NCBI RefSeq assembly: GCF_014207375.1
Contig: NZ_JACHEE010000010.1
Span: 93,301 to 157,300 of the forward strand
Direction: 5' to 3'
DNA from: Arthrobacter sp. AZCC_0090
Lineage (GTDB): Bacteria; Actinomycetota; Actinomycetes; Actinomycetales; Micrococcaceae
Length of the DNA: 64,000 bases
The notes under the pieces are model-generated. The model was given only the letters and a program-made list of their open reading frames with translations, did not search any database and was not told the DNA's origin. The number at the start of each line of letters is the position of its first letter. Positions within the stretch are counted from its first letter, which is position 1. A program made the position numbers and the translations under genes. Below, piece by piece: positions 8,012 through 17,275 of this stretch.

Positions 8012-9171
8012 AGGATTCTCCAAGTTGAGACCGCGTGGGCCGTCCCATCGGGGCGGCCCACGGATCTAACCGCGTGCGTGTGCGCCGCATGCGGTGTGCT
8101 AGATTATTGCGTGCCCCAAACAGTCGGCATGCACACGTCACCGATGTCTGGGGCACGGCCGGGCTTGTTGCAACGAGTCAGGAATCGATACCCCGCACCT
8201 GGCACTATCTAAGTGCCTGCGGGCGGCGGATCGTGACGCGAAAAGGCCGATGGTGTGAGATCAGCTCCTTTGGTCCCCGGCTCATGGCAGGCGACAGGCG
8301 CCCAGGCGGAAACGGGGAACCCAACTCGGCGCTCCAGCGCTCACTGAATACGGCTGTCGGCCAGGGCCAAAGCGGGGCGTCCAGGTCGCTTCGCCTCGAT
8401 TGAAGCGGCAGCCCCTGGAGTCCACCCGCGAGCTCCAACCGGTCAGCTATCAGACGTACGAACGGATCAAGAAAGACCTGTCAGTCAGGGCGACGGCGGG
8501 CGGAATCTGGGTTGTTCAAGAAACGGCAGCGTTATGGGTCGTTCCGGAGGGAAAGCGATCATGACGGACCTCAAGGCAACGCTCGACAGCTACACCAAGG
8601 ACGTAGAGCCCAAGCTCAAGAGCTGAAACCTGTTGGGTGATCGGGTTTGTCGCAATCCCGGGTCTCGACAAGCCCGGCCACCCTGGCCGAAAGACCCGAC
8701 GTCAGCAACGACGAGAACACCATACGTTTGGGCGATCCACCGACACCGGTACCTGGCCCCTGACCCGGCTCCTGTTGGACTACTTGGCAAACCGCTGCCC
8801 AAACCTGGACACCGCAGCCACCCCCGGATGCGAAGTGGCTATTCCCAAGATAGGCGCCGGGATCGCCCTTGCGAATTTCCAGCGTCTAGTCGACGGGTTG
8901 TCCGTCCTGGCCGACGCCGGAATGACCCTCAGCGAGATCATCTTAAGCGCGACAGACGTTGCCGCCGAAGCCTCCGGGCTCCGCACAAAGTGACGGCCGC
9001 CTCATTGCGGGCCCGAGGACAGACGGGCCGACGCTGGGGAAACTCCAGGCGTTCCACGTCACGATCGGCTCGAATCGCTCACTAAATAGTTGTCCGGATA
9101 CCAAGGACCGTGCACTGCGATTCGCCCCCGTAACGTCGGTGCATGCGTCTGACGTGAATACGCCAGACGGG
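8012..9171. other. Gene-poor stretch with small fragments
   Basis: Besides the amidohydrolase remnant there is a 21-codon ORF at 8561-8626 (starts MTDLKATLDSYTKDVEP) behind a GGAGG sequence, and upstream of it an open frame with the pieces SYQTYERIKKDL and IWVVQETAALWVVPEG. They look like ends of lost genes. Nothing complete is supported. Confidence 0.4.
8790..9075 (+). pseudogene. Remnant of the C-terminal part of an amidohydrolase
   Basis: The frame ending at 8993 reads LSVLADAGMTLSEIILSATD followed by VAAEASGL. This matches the end of metal-dependent amidohydrolases (typical: LVEAGMTPLEALRAATSVAAEALGL). The expected next segment, GRLAPG...ADL, appears one frame over as GRLIAGPRTD at about 8993-9030. 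The N-terminal metal-binding part is absent. A frameshifted gene end is the simplest reading. Confidence 0.45.
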
Positions 9172-9205
9172 TGCGGCCAGCCGATTGAGACCCGGCTGGC
9201 CGCAC
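9171..9205. terminator. Strong hairpin, probable terminator of the minus-strand Lrp unit
   Basis: Thirteen-bp arms (9171-9183 and 9193-9205, GTGCGGCCAGCCG and complement) are perfectly paired around a nine-base loop. The hairpin lies 59 bp beyond the stop of the small minus-strand ORF that follows the Lrp gene. There is no clear U-tract, but the stem is very stable. Confidence 0.5.
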
Positions 9206-9263
9206 GCCCATAGCGGTCGGCTCGTGCCCGGTCACCGGGGCAAGGGTCGAGTTCTTTGTTGGA

Positions 9264-9437
9264 CTATGGATCGAAGTCGCAGTAGATCGTCCACGAGCCC
9301 CTGCCTATACAAGACAACAACGAGGCATTCGCTGCCAACGCCTCGGCTAGGGCTTCCATCACGTCATCAACTTTCACTGTTCGCTCGGTGACTACGCTCG
9401 GGTGGAGCCGGCTGCGGTGTAGAACTACTAGATCCAT
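9264..9437 (-). CDS. Small hypothetical protein (57 residues) downstream of the Lrp gene
   Basis: This ORF runs from ATG 9437 to TAG 9264. An AGGGA sequence lies eight bases before the ATG. The product starts MDLVVLHRSRLHPSVVTE, continues with an amphipathic Ala/Leu/Glu helix (VDDVMEALAEALAANAS) and ends GSWTIYCDFDP. It follows the Lrp-type regulator by 49 bp on the same strand and is followed by a strong hairpin, so the pair could be one transcript. No family was recognised. Confidence 0.4.
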   Translation of the reverse strand: MDLVVLHRSRLHPSVVTERTVKVDDVMEALAEALAANASLLSCIGRGSWTIYCDFDP

Positions 9438-9486
9438 CGGCACGATCCCTAATCGCCTCCTGTCGCGTCACCCATCAGGCCCGGCG

Positions 9487-9981
9487 TCAGTCCTCCGGTA
9501 TCAGGTGGTCGAAGACCAGGTTGGTCTGCGTGTTAGCGATGGCCGGGTCGGACCCCAGATGGCCCGCGATAAAATCCCTGAGCTCTTTGGGAGTTCGACA
9601 AGCCACGTGCACCAGGAAGTCCTGGTCACCGGCCAGCAGGAAGACGCTCTGCACGTTGGGCAACATCCTCAGATGCTGCCCGATGGCCAGCATCTTGTTG
9701 CGCGCCTGAGGGTGCACACGCACCGAAATCAAGGCGTATACCAAAAGGCCCAGAGCCTCGAGGTCCACGGATGTATGGAAACCCCTGATGACCCCGGCGT
9801 CGCGAAGGGCGCGCACGCGGCCAAGGCATGTGGACGGCGCAATTCCTGCCTTCGACGCAAGGACATTATTGGGGATCCGCGCGTCCGCCATGAGCTCTCC
9901 AAGGATGAGACGGTCTATTTCGTCAAGCCGAATGCGGTTCGGATCCGACCCGTCCTGACGTCTCCATTTTGAACTGACCAC
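9487..9981 (-). CDS. Lrp/AsnC-family transcriptional regulator
   Basis: The GTG at 9981 is chosen because TTGGAGG precedes it by seven bases and the resulting 164 residues fit the family; a start at 10152 would run through the divergent promoter. Residues about 20-62 form the winged HTH (DEIDRLILGEL, then NVLASKAGIAPSTCLGRV), and residues about 80-160 the ligand-binding RAM domain (VYALISVRVHP, FLLAGDQDFLVHV). Such proteins bind amino acids and control amino-acid transport or metabolism. It is divergent from an amino-acid permease gene, which is its likely target, along with itself. Confidence 0.9.
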   Translation of the reverse strand: MVSSKWRRQDGSDPNRIRLDEIDRLILGELMADARIPNNVLASKAGIAPSTCLGRVRALRDAGVIRGFHTSVDLEALGLLVYALISVRVHPQARNKMLAIGQHLRMLPNVQSVFLLAGDQDFLVHVACRTPKELRDFIAGHLGSDPAIANTQTNLVFDHLIPED

Positions 9982-10019
9982 GAAATCGCCTCCAAAATCT
10001 TCCTGATGATTCAAAATCG

Positions 10020-10049
10020 TTGACCTCAAATTGACTTCAATTCTATCTT
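10020..10049 (+). promoter_or_regulatory. Candidate promoter of the amino-acid permease gene
   Basis: TTGACC (10020-10025) and TATCTT (10044-10049) are separated by 18 bp, a fair sigma-70-like match in the Lrp/permease divergent region. The AT-rich flanks (TTCAAAATC, TCAAATTGACTTCAATT) could be Lrp contact sites. Confidence 0.4.
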
Positions 10050-10189
10050 GGAGCGATTCATGGAATGCCCAGCCTGCGGCAGGACCGGGTCGGCCCGAAG
10101 ACCTGCAGAGGTCCGCACGCGGTTCCGTTCCAGCAGCCGGCCACAGCAGCACACATCAAGCGGAAAGTTCTATCGACAAGGAGGTCGCG

Positions 10190-11626
10190 ATGAACAGTTT
10201 CGACAAAATCCAGGCCCGCGAAGGCGGGCTCAAGCGCCAGCTCACAGCCCGGCAGATGACCATGATCGCGCTCGGCGGCGCTATCGGAACAGGGTTGTTC
10301 CTGGGCAGCAAGTTCGCCATCGGCTTCGCCGGGCCGAGCGTCATCATCAGCTATGCCATCGGCGGCCTCATCGCCCTGCTGCTAGTGGGCTGTCTTTCCG
10401 AGATGACCGTTGCCCACTCGACATCGGGCTCGTTCGGGGCATACGCCGAACACTATGTCAGTCCCTTGGCCGGGTTCCTGGTCAAGTACATGTACTGGTC
10501 GTGCATCGTCCTGGCCGTGGGCACGGAGGTCACGGCTATCGGAGAATACATGAAGTTGTGGTTCCCTGACGTCCCGGCGCTGCTTTGGGTGGTGCTGTTC
10601 TCGGCCGTGCTGATCGCGGTCAACGCCATGAACGTCAAGGCATTCGGCACCCTTGAATACTGGTTCTCAACCATCAAGGTGTTCGCGATCGTCGCCTTCA
10701 TCGTTCTCGGCGCCTACATCGTGTTCGGCAGCCACAGGCCGGAAACGGGTCTCCAGAATTACGCTGCAGACGGCGGGTTCTTCCCCCATGGCCTCTCCGG
10801 CACATGGTTCGCCGTGATTGTCTCGATTTTCAGCTACCTGAGCATCGAAATGATCGCGGTGGCGGCCGGAGAGGCGAAGGACCCCGCCGCCGCGGTGAAG
10901 AAGGCCTTTCGCACCACCATCGTCCGGCTGCTGCTCTTCTACATCGTCACACTGGCCTTCATCCTTGCCATCGCCCCGGTGGGCCAGATCCTCGCCGGTG
11001 GCAGCCCGTTCGTCACGGTGATGCAGAACGTCGGCATACCGTACGCGGACAGCCTACTGAACTTCGTGGTGATCATCGCGGCGCTCTCCGCCATGAACAG
11101 CCAGCTCTACATCTCCACCCGCATGATGTTCAGCCTGTCGCGCGGTGGCGACGCACCGTCGCTGTTCGGCAGGGTGCGGGCTAACGGCGCCCCCGTCAAC
11201 GCCCTGATCCTCTCGACGGCAGGCATCGCCGTCGCCACCGTCGTCTATGCGATGTTCCCGGAAACGGCGTTCACATTCATGATGGCCATCTCGATGTTCG
11301 GCGCCATGTTCACCTGGCTGATGATTTTTGTGACCCATTGGTTCTTCCGCCGCAGCGCGAAACGGTCCGGAACGGAACTCGCCTTCAAAGTCCCCTTCTT
11401 CCCGTTGGGAACGCTCCTGGGCACCGGGCTGATGGCCGCCATCCTCCTGAGCACGCTTGCAACGGAGGCGTTCGGCATGACGCTGGTCTTCGGGATTCCG
11501 TTCGTGGCGCTCGTAACGGCGATGTACTTCGTCGTGAAACGTCGCCAACGGACTACTGGCAGCCCAGACGGCCCCGAGAAAGACGGCACGGACGAAAACG
11601 CCGCGGTTGCGACCGGCAGGCCCTGA
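10190..11626 (+). CDS. Amino-acid permease, APC superfamily
   Basis: The ATG at 10190 follows AAGGAGG with four bases between. The 478-residue product begins with a cytosolic segment GLKRQLTARQMTMIALGGAI and then GTGLFLGS, the signature of the AroP/GabP/LysP-type amino-acid transporters. About 12 hydrophobic helices follow, with a hydrophilic C-tail rich in Asp/Glu/Lys. It imports an amino acid by proton symport; the exact substrate cannot be told. The divergent Lrp-type gene is the likely regulator. Confidence 0.9.
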   Translation: MNSFDKIQAREGGLKRQLTARQMTMIALGGAIGTGLFLGSKFAIGFAGPSVIISYAIGGLIALLLVGCLSEMTVAHSTSGSFGAYAEHYVSPLAGFLVKYMYWSCIVLAVGTEVTAIGEYMKLWFPDVPALLWVVLFSAVLIAVNAMNVKAFGTLEYWFSTIKVFAIVAFIVLGAYIVFGSHRPETGLQNYAADGGFFPHGLSGTWFAVIVSIFSYLSIEMIAVAAGEAKDPAAAVKKAFRTTIVRLLLFYIVTLAFILAIAPVGQILAGGSPFVTVMQNVGIPYADSLLNFVVIIAALSAMNSQLYISTRMMFSLSRGGDAPSLFGRVRANGAPVNALILSTAGIAVATVVYAMFPETAFTFMMAISMFGAMFTWLMIFVTHWFFRRSAKRSGTELAFKVPFFPLGTLLGTGLMAAILLSTLATEAFGMTLVFGIPFVALVTAMYFVVKRRQRTTGSPDGPEKDGTDENAAVATGRP

Positions 11627-11892
11627 CAATTCTAGTGTGAAGCCGCGGACACAGAACCCCTGACGTGCGGACGTGATGACCGGCGCGTTTGTAAGGACGA
11701 TTGTCGGACCCTGTAGTGGAGCCTTTTGGCGGTTTGCTGCTGTCTTCGGCGCCAGCGGGAGCGTTTGAGAGTATGTTCCACTCCGGCCGCGAGTTCGGTT
11801 TTAGAAATTGGTTCTAGAAACCGCGTCATGGTTGGCGGGTTCCAGCCACTACCTACTTAAGGTCAATAATTTCCACGCTCTAAAGGACGGCA

Positions 11893-13518
11893 ATGGCGTC
11901 TGGTACTACTCGTTCAACGGCCGACGCTGTCAGCGACGGCCAACTCATCGCCATGGTCCGTAACGGGGATCTGGATGCCTATGACGGGCTGTACGCTCGG
12001 CATGTCTCCATCGCCTCCACGGTGGCTCGTAAAAACGTTGACAACTTCAGCGACGCCGACGACGTCGTCGCTGAAGCATTCCAGTCCGTTCTGCAGAGCC
12101 TGGTGGCGGGCAAAGGGCCTGAACACTTCTTCCGTGCGTACTTGTTGTCGGCAGTGACCCGGCTTTCCCACCACAAGAACCGGAAAGCCGGCCGCACGCT
12201 GCCGACCAGCGACGAGACGGTCCTTGACCACAAAATGACACCGGACGATCCCGCCATCCGGGCCTTCGAGTCACAAACCGTGGCCCGCGCCTTCCGCTCG
12301 CTACCCGAGCGTTGGCAGTCGGCGCTGTGGTACCTGGACGTGGAACGGATGAAACCCGCCGCCGTCGCTCCGATCATGGGACTCACACCCAACGCCGTCT
12401 CCGCGCTCGGCGTCCGGGCACGGGAAGGGCTGCGGCGGCAATATCTGCAGATGCATGTCAGCGAGACTCCGCAGGGCGACTGCACGGAGTTCGTCTCCCA
12501 GTTGGGATCCTATGTTCGCGGTGGTTTGTCCAAATCGGCCGAGGCGAAAGTCCGGGACCACCTTGATGGCTGCGCAAAATGCACTGCCGTGCTGCTGGAC
12601 CTCAAGGACGTCCAGGGAACCATGCGGGCCGTGCTCCTGCCCTTGATCACGGGCGTCCCCTTGGCTGCGTGGGGAGGGAACGCCTCAGGGCTGGGCGTTG
12701 TGGGCCAGCTACGTGCGGCGCCAGCGGCATCCCGGGTGGCCGGAATCTCCCACCCCTTGTTGATGTCCATCTTGGCCGTGCTCGCCGTGGGACTCGTGGT
12801 GGGCGCCGTCGGCACCATAGAGGTCCTGACCGGCCAGCCCACACCAAGGGCGTATCAGGGCGCTGAGATACACACCACCCAGCCAGCCCTCCCAACGCCG
12901 GCACAGCCCCAGGCGCCCGCGCCCATTCCCTCCGCAGCGCCCGTACCGTCGCCGCCTCCGGCATGGCCGAGCGAACCGGAGACACCGGTGATCGTGGAAC
13001 CTCCCCTTGCCGCGCCGGCACCTGTGCCAGTTGCAGCGCCGATGCCGACCCTCGCGCCAACCCCCTCACCGACGCCGTCGCCCGTGCCGACTCCCACGCC
13101 CACATCGACCCCGACCCCGTCGCATGTGCCCACTCCCACTCCCACTTCGACCCCCACGCCGAATCGTGCGAAAGTCAGCGCTACCACGAGCCGGACCGAT
13201 TCCGGTACGGATCCCACGACGGCAACACTCCAGACCGTCTTCACCCTGTCGCGAGGATTCGGGAGCGCCACCGCCGACTTCTCGGTCAACACCCCCGGCT
13301 CGATTTCGGCCAGCTCAGTCACTGCCCCCGCGGGCTGGAGCTGCGCCGCGAAGCCACTGGATCTCTCGAGCATCAGTTGCACCACGGGTTCGGTGCAACC
13401 TGGCGAACTGAAATTCACGTTCAACGTCAATATTCCGGACTACTGGCACGGCCACACCCTGACATATGGCTTGAGTGGACCTGGGATTGCTGCGAATACC
13501 TTCTCCTACGGCTTCTGA
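11893..13518 (+). CDS. ECF-type sigma factor fused to zinc-finger, membrane helix and Pro-rich extracellular tail
   Basis: The 541-residue protein has sigma region 2 (about 15-95, including FSDADDVVAEAFQSV), sigma region 4 (about 128-185, LPERWQSALWYLDVERMKP, then a helix-turn-helix), a zinc-finger anti-sigma motif with Cys197, His223, Cys227 and Cys230, one membrane helix (288-309), a long Pro/Thr/Ala linker (320-430) and an outer C-terminal domain of about 110 residues. The sigma factor and its membrane anti-sigma sensor are thus one polypeptide, as in the ECF52/53-like groups of actinobacteria. To free the sigma part, proteolysis or a conformational change is expected. It probably senses an envelope signal; targets are unknown. 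Confidence 0.85.
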   Translation: MASGTTRSTADAVSDGQLIAMVRNGDLDAYDGLYARHVSIASTVARKNVDNFSDADDVVAEAFQSVLQSLVAGKGPEHFFRAYLLSAVTRLSHHKNRKAGRTLPTSDETVLDHKMTPDDPAIRAFESQTVARAFRSLPERWQSALWYLDVERMKPAAVAPIMGLTPNAVSALGVRAREGLRRQYLQMHVSETPQGDCTEFVSQLGSYVRGGLSKSAEAKVRDHLDGCAKCTAVLLDLKDVQGTMRAVLLPLITGVPLAAWGGNASGLGVVGQLRAAPAASRVAGISHPLLMSILAVLAVGLVVGAVGTIEVLTGQPTPRAYQGAEIHTTQPALPTPAQPQAPAPIPSAAPVPSPPPAWPSEPETPVIVEPPLAAPAPVPVAAPMPTLAPTPSPTPSPVPTPTPTSTPTPSHVPTPTPTSTPTPNRAKVSATTSRTDSGTDPTTATLQTVFTLSRGFGSATADFSVNTPGSISASSVTAPAGWSCAAKPLDLSSISCTTGSVQPGELKFTFNVNIPDYWHGHTLTYGLSGPGIAANTFSYGF

Positions 13519-13765
13519 CGGCAGCGGGACATCGCGGAGCCGGTGAACCGCTGGAACCGGTCCTGCGTACCAATTGCACGGTTGCTTTCGGGCCTGGTCG
13601 GTCGGGATACAGGCAAACCGGCCCGTGAATTTGACGGAGATCGGTTTGCGCGATTGACCGCAATCTGTCGGACTTTCGGCGACACGATTTCCAAAGTCTC
13701 GTTACTAAGCAAGTGGCACACCTTGTCGGGTTTGCCGATCCCTTGCCACATGAAAGGACATGAGA

Positions 13766-14416
13766 ATGCTTCGTCAAATTATCGGGGTCACCATTTCTGT
13801 TGCCGCATTGGGACTGGCTGGCTGCTCAGGCGGTGGTTCCACACCGGTATCAAGCGGCACAACCAACGCATCATCCTCTCCGACGGTAACGAGCCCGGCG
13901 GCCAGCGCGAGCCCCTCGACCTCGTCCCCGTCCCGGAGCGCACTTGCGGGGGATTTCACCAAGGAGGGAACCCAGCTAAGAATCGGGGAGATCGCAACCA
14001 TTCCCTACGACTATGCCAAGAAGACGGCCACCCTCAAGGTGGCAGTGGAAAGGATTGAGAAGGGCACCCAGGCCGATCTTGCCCCTCTCCAGCTCGGCGA
14101 CAAAGCAAAGGGCATGACGCCGTTCTATGTCCGGGTCAGCATCACGGGCGGCGAGAAGGCCAGCGACATGGCCTTCTCAAGCCTGTCTGGCATCCACGGT
14201 TTGCTGGCCGATGGGTCCCTGGCCACCCCAGTTTATGTGATGGGCTCATTTGACCGGTGCAGCGATGATTCCTTCCCCAAGGACTTTGCCGAGGGAAAAA
14301 CCGTGCAATCGTGCTACGTATTCGTCGCCTCGGGTTCCGCCCAAGTCACAGGAGCACGATGGCAGGGCAGCGGCAAAGCATACAGCGGCACCAACACCGG
14401 GCTGACCTGGAAATGA
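13766..14416 (+). CDS. Secreted lipoprotein of unknown function
   Basis: Of two in-frame ATGs (13760, 13766) the second is preferred because GAAAGGA lies seven bases before it. The 216-residue product has the lipobox LAGC, a Ser/Thr/Pro linker and a domain with YDYAKKTATLKVAVERIEKG and a later pair of cysteines (FDRCSDD, VQSCYVF). It resembles actinobacterial DUF4352-like immunoglobulin-type lipoproteins. It sits downstream of the membrane sigma-factor fusion, so it may be part of an envelope response (inference). Confidence 0.75.
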   Translation: MLRQIIGVTISVAALGLAGCSGGGSTPVSSGTTNASSSPTVTSPAASASPSTSSPSRSALAGDFTKEGTQLRIGEIATIPYDYAKKTATLKVAVERIEKGTQADLAPLQLGDKAKGMTPFYVRVSITGGEKASDMAFSSLSGIHGLLADGSLATPVYVMGSFDRCSDDSFPKDFAEGKTVQSCYVFVASGSAQVTGARWQGSGKAYSGTNTGLTWK

Positions 14417-14484
14417 TTGGAATCCATCGCGCCGACAGCCCGGATCAAGGGGAAGAACAAGACCAGCAAACAAGGGAGTCCCAA

Positions 14485-14694
14485 ATGGACGCAGGATTCA
14501 ATCTCTACGCTGATGCGGACGCCCGCGTGAGATTCCAACTCGTCACCGAAAATGGAGACGTGTTGCTCGCGTCCAATGCTTTTGAGAACGAGGACGCGGC
14601 AATCGCCGCGATCTGGTCTCTGCGCGAGGCCGCGGCCAACGGGCGCATCGTTGATCTCACCGGCGTGAAGCCAGAAAACCACACCGCCGGCTAG
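14485..14694 (+). CDS. YegP-like DUF1508 small protein
   Basis: The ATG at 14485 follows AAGGGAG. The 69 residues contain one DUF1508 unit: FQLVTENGDVLLASNAFENE, then AAIAAIWSLREAAANG. YegP homologues usually have two such units, so this is a single-unit version. The biochemical role of the family is unknown. Confidence 0.75.
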   Translation: MDAGFNLYADADARVRFQLVTENGDVLLASNAFENEDAAIAAIWSLREAAANGRIVDLTGVKPENHTAG

Positions 14695-14775
14695 CAAAAC
14701 TTGCTTCCACCCACCCCGCCGATCTCATGGGGATGGTTCTAGGAAGCGGCACTCGCCCCATTACAGGGCGGTCAC

Positions 14776-15114
14776 CTACTTTTGTGCCTTCCTTTTCTGC
14801 CATTGCCAGGCGTGCCAGAACAGAAGCGTCGCCAGGATCAAAGCCGCTGCCTGGAGGAGTTGTGGCGTCATGTTCATCAGGACGTACGCGAAAGGCATCG
14901 TATTTCCCGGACTGGGGGTGAACGGGGTCATTGCCTCATTGATGATCACCATGATCGCTATGACCAGCAGGAATTCCAGCGCCCATAACCCGATAATGAA
15001 CGGATTGACGGAAGACCTCCGCTGAGCCGCTTCAGGGGGCTCCAGGTGATGCTCCAGCGAATTCCCGTGCTGGTCGATTTCACGGAATTCAATCCGTGCT
15101 TGACCCTCGTCCAT
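14776..15114 (-). CDS. Small integral membrane protein
   Basis: The ATG at 15114 is preferred; GGGGAA lies upstream, and the longer ORF to 15186 adds a basic non-conserved head. The 112 residues have an acidic cytosolic N-terminus and two membrane helices (VNPFIIGLWALEFLLVIAIM and a second, LLQAAALILATLLFWHAW), ending in KRKAQK. No family was recognised. It converges with the DUF1508 gene. Confidence 0.65.
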   Translation of the reverse strand: MDEGQARIEFREIDQHGNSLEHHLEPPEAAQRRSSVNPFIIGLWALEFLLVIAIMVIINEAMTPFTPSPGNTMPFAYVLMNMTPQLLQAAALILATLLFWHAWQWQKRKAQK

Positions 15115-15280
15115 CGTCCGTTCCCCCTGGTTCGGTGTGCCGTTGCCACGCCGCTCGGCGGTTTGCAGGGCGCACTTTTGAGGCACTCTACCGCGTGCCG
15201 CCCTCCGCAGTCACCACCGCCGTCGTCGTGCGTGAATACCAGCAACCCCACTCGGGGACCATCGGGACTAGTCTGGGCGC

Positions 15281-16057
15281 ATGACAACTCGTGCCAACGA
15301 ACTCACTGCCTTGGTCACCGGTGCCACCGCCGGCCTCGGGGCGGAATTCGCTCGCCAGCTGGCCGAATCCGGCCACCACCTCGTCCTCGTGGCCCGGGAC
15401 GAAGGTCGCCTGCGGGCTACCGCGGAGGTGCTCGAACGGGACTTCAGTATCTCGGCGGAGGTATTGCCGGCGGACCTGACCTCAGGCGTCGGGGTTGCGG
15501 CTGTCGCGGACCGTTTGCGGGACGCTTCCCGGCCGGTGGACGTGCTGGTCAACAACGCCGGAATCGGTTTGCTGAACTCTTTCGAGAAGAACGATGTGGA
15601 AGACGAAAAGCGGCATTTGCGGCTGCATGTCCAGACACCCATGGAGCTGTGCCACGCGGCCTTGGAGGTCATGTTGGCACGCAAGTCGGGCAGGATCATC
15701 AACGTCGCCAGCGTTGCGGCATTCGCCAACCGTGGCAGTTATTCGGCAGCCAAGGCCTGGCAAGTGGTCTTCAGCCGTTGGGCAAACATCGCCTATGCCG
15801 GCAGCGGGGTGAAAGTCACGGCAGTCTGCCCGGGGTTCACCCACACTGAATTCCACGATCGCATGGGCATGGACAAGTCGGTAGCTCCCCGCTTCCTGTG
15901 GCTGAAAGCTGAGCGTGTCGTCCGCGAAGGGCTGGAAGACAACGTCCGGGGTAAGGGTGTATCCATCCCCACCAAGCGCTACAAAGCGATCACTGCCGCC
16001 ATGCGTTTCCTGCCGCCGAAGCTCACCTCGGGACCGCCCCGCCGCCCCTTGAATTAG
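15281..16057 (+). CDS. Short-chain dehydrogenase/reductase
   Basis: The 258-residue product is a classical SDR: cofactor motif TGATAGLG (13-20), NNAG (91-94), catalytic Ser near 144 and Tyr154/Lys158 in YSAAK. ARDEG after the second strand suggests NADP(H) preference. The DUF4166-like C-terminal segment (KRYKAITAAMRFLPP) resembles that of SDRs annotated as lipid or short-chain alcohol oxidoreductases. The substrate is unknown. Its 3' end overlaps the convergent FUSC gene by 35 bp. Confidence 0.85.
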   Translation: MTTRANELTALVTGATAGLGAEFARQLAESGHHLVLVARDEGRLRATAEVLERDFSISAEVLPADLTSGVGVAAVADRLRDASRPVDVLVNNAGIGLLNSFEKNDVEDEKRHLRLHVQTPMELCHAALEVMLARKSGRIINVASVAAFANRGSYSAAKAWQVVFSRWANIAYAGSGVKVTAVCPGFTHTEFHDRMGMDKSVAPRFLWLKAERVVREGLEDNVRGKGVSIPTKRYKAITAAMRFLPPKLTSGPPRRPLN

Positions 16058-17123
16058 CTCGACCCCGTGAAGTAAACCAGCCCCGCGAAGTACCCCTCGG
16101 CGCCTGGATCAGCACGGCCACGGCGATCCCGATCACCGCGCCCACGAAAGTCTCCACAGCGCGTTCCAGGACCAGCACCCCAGGATCCGCGGGCGCCGCC
16201 AACTGAGTCATGAGCAAGATGACCGGGGTGAAGAACACCATGGCCCAGCCGTAGTGCCGAGCCATGAACAACTCGGTGGGGAATTGGAACCCGATCACCA
16301 GCAGAGCCAAGATGACTGCGGTTTGTCCGGGGAAGTATTGCAGCGGCGACAAAGGGCTTGGAAAGAGTACGACGGCGACAATCGCCAAACCGAGGAATGT
16401 CCCCACAATGCGATGGATGCCGCGGTGTAGCCGGCTTGGCATATCGGCTCCGGCCAGCGGAACAGCGGCCGCAGCCATGGCCCAGTGCGGGTGGCCGCTT
16501 CCCGTGAGCACTCCGCAGGCACCTGCCGCGCCGACGGCGAGCACATACCGTGCCGCGTGCACCCCCGCGGCCTGGCGCAGTTGAGCAGAGAACGCCGGAA
16601 TATCCCGGATGGCGCCACGTTCCCAGACCCGGTGCCGAAGCCATCCGGCGAAGCCAACCACCGTCGAGAACGCTGCCGAGGCGGCGCAGATCAGCACTGC
16701 AGCAAGGAAGGGGATGCTTGCGGGGACGGAGGCGCACGCCCCTAGTGCCAGGATTCCGAAGAAGGGGCCGTTGGGCTTGAGCCGCACCTTGTCCGAGAAC
16801 AGCGAACCTACACCTGCCAGGAGCGCCTCCACCGCTACCAATCCCCATGAATGGATATGGAAGACGGACAAGAAGGTGCCTACTGAGACGCCGGCCAAGA
16901 GCACCGCGGCAGCTTGCGCTTGGTGTTTGAGGCGCAATTGGTGCGACTCGGCACGGCCGTACATGCCGGTCAGGGCGCCGAACACGGCGTAGATGATGAG
17001 GTCCGCCCGGCCAACCGTGAGAAGCACAAGTGCCGGCACGGCGACGCTCAGTGCGACGCGGACGGCAGCAAGGTGGTCGTTGCTTGCCGGTGGAATCCTA
17101 TGAAGGGCGCGGGCATGGGCCAT
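16023..17123 (-). CDS. FUSC-family membrane protein (aromatic-acid-exporter type)
   Basis: Two hydrophobic halves of about five helices each are visible (VALSVAVPALVLLTVGRADL to about 150, and YVLAVGAAGACGVLTGSGHP to the end), with the family feature GHPHWAMAAAAVPL and HRGIHRIVGTFLG. Related proteins export aromatic acids or other small molecules. The ATG at 17123 is preferred to the TTG at 17153; no strong ribosome binding site is visible for either. The last 35 bases overlap the convergent SDR gene. Confidence 0.8.
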   Translation of the reverse strand: MAHARALHRIPPASNDHLAAVRVALSVAVPALVLLTVGRADLIIYAVFGALTGMYGRAESHQLRLKHQAQAAAVLLAGVSVGTFLSVFHIHSWGLVAVEALLAGVGSLFSDKVRLKPNGPFFGILALGACASVPASIPFLAAVLICAASAAFSTVVGFAGWLRHRVWERGAIRDIPAFSAQLRQAAGVHAARYVLAVGAAGACGVLTGSGHPHWAMAAAAVPLAGADMPSRLHRGIHRIVGTFLGLAIVAVVLFPSPLSPLQYFPGQTAVILALLVIGFQFPTELFMARHYGWAMVFFTPVILLMTQLAAPADPGVLVLERAVETFVGAVIGIAVAVLIQAPRGTSRGWFTSRGRANSRGGGAVPR

Positions 17124-17275
17124 GATTGATCGCAACGGGACACCACCAATCAATTCGGCCGACTATTGGGAAGCTATCAGCACCCCAAGATCCGCGCCAT
17201 TAGCTGGGTCACAACGTTGCATTGTGTTTCCCCCGCTGGCGGTCGTTCACAAAGTGGGCGCGATTGCCATGGCTG

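Noticed and set aside
8035-8403. 122-codon plus-strand ORF upstream of the broken lipoprotein
   Set aside because: Arg-rich shadow frame running antisense through the lipoprotein promoter; no motif.
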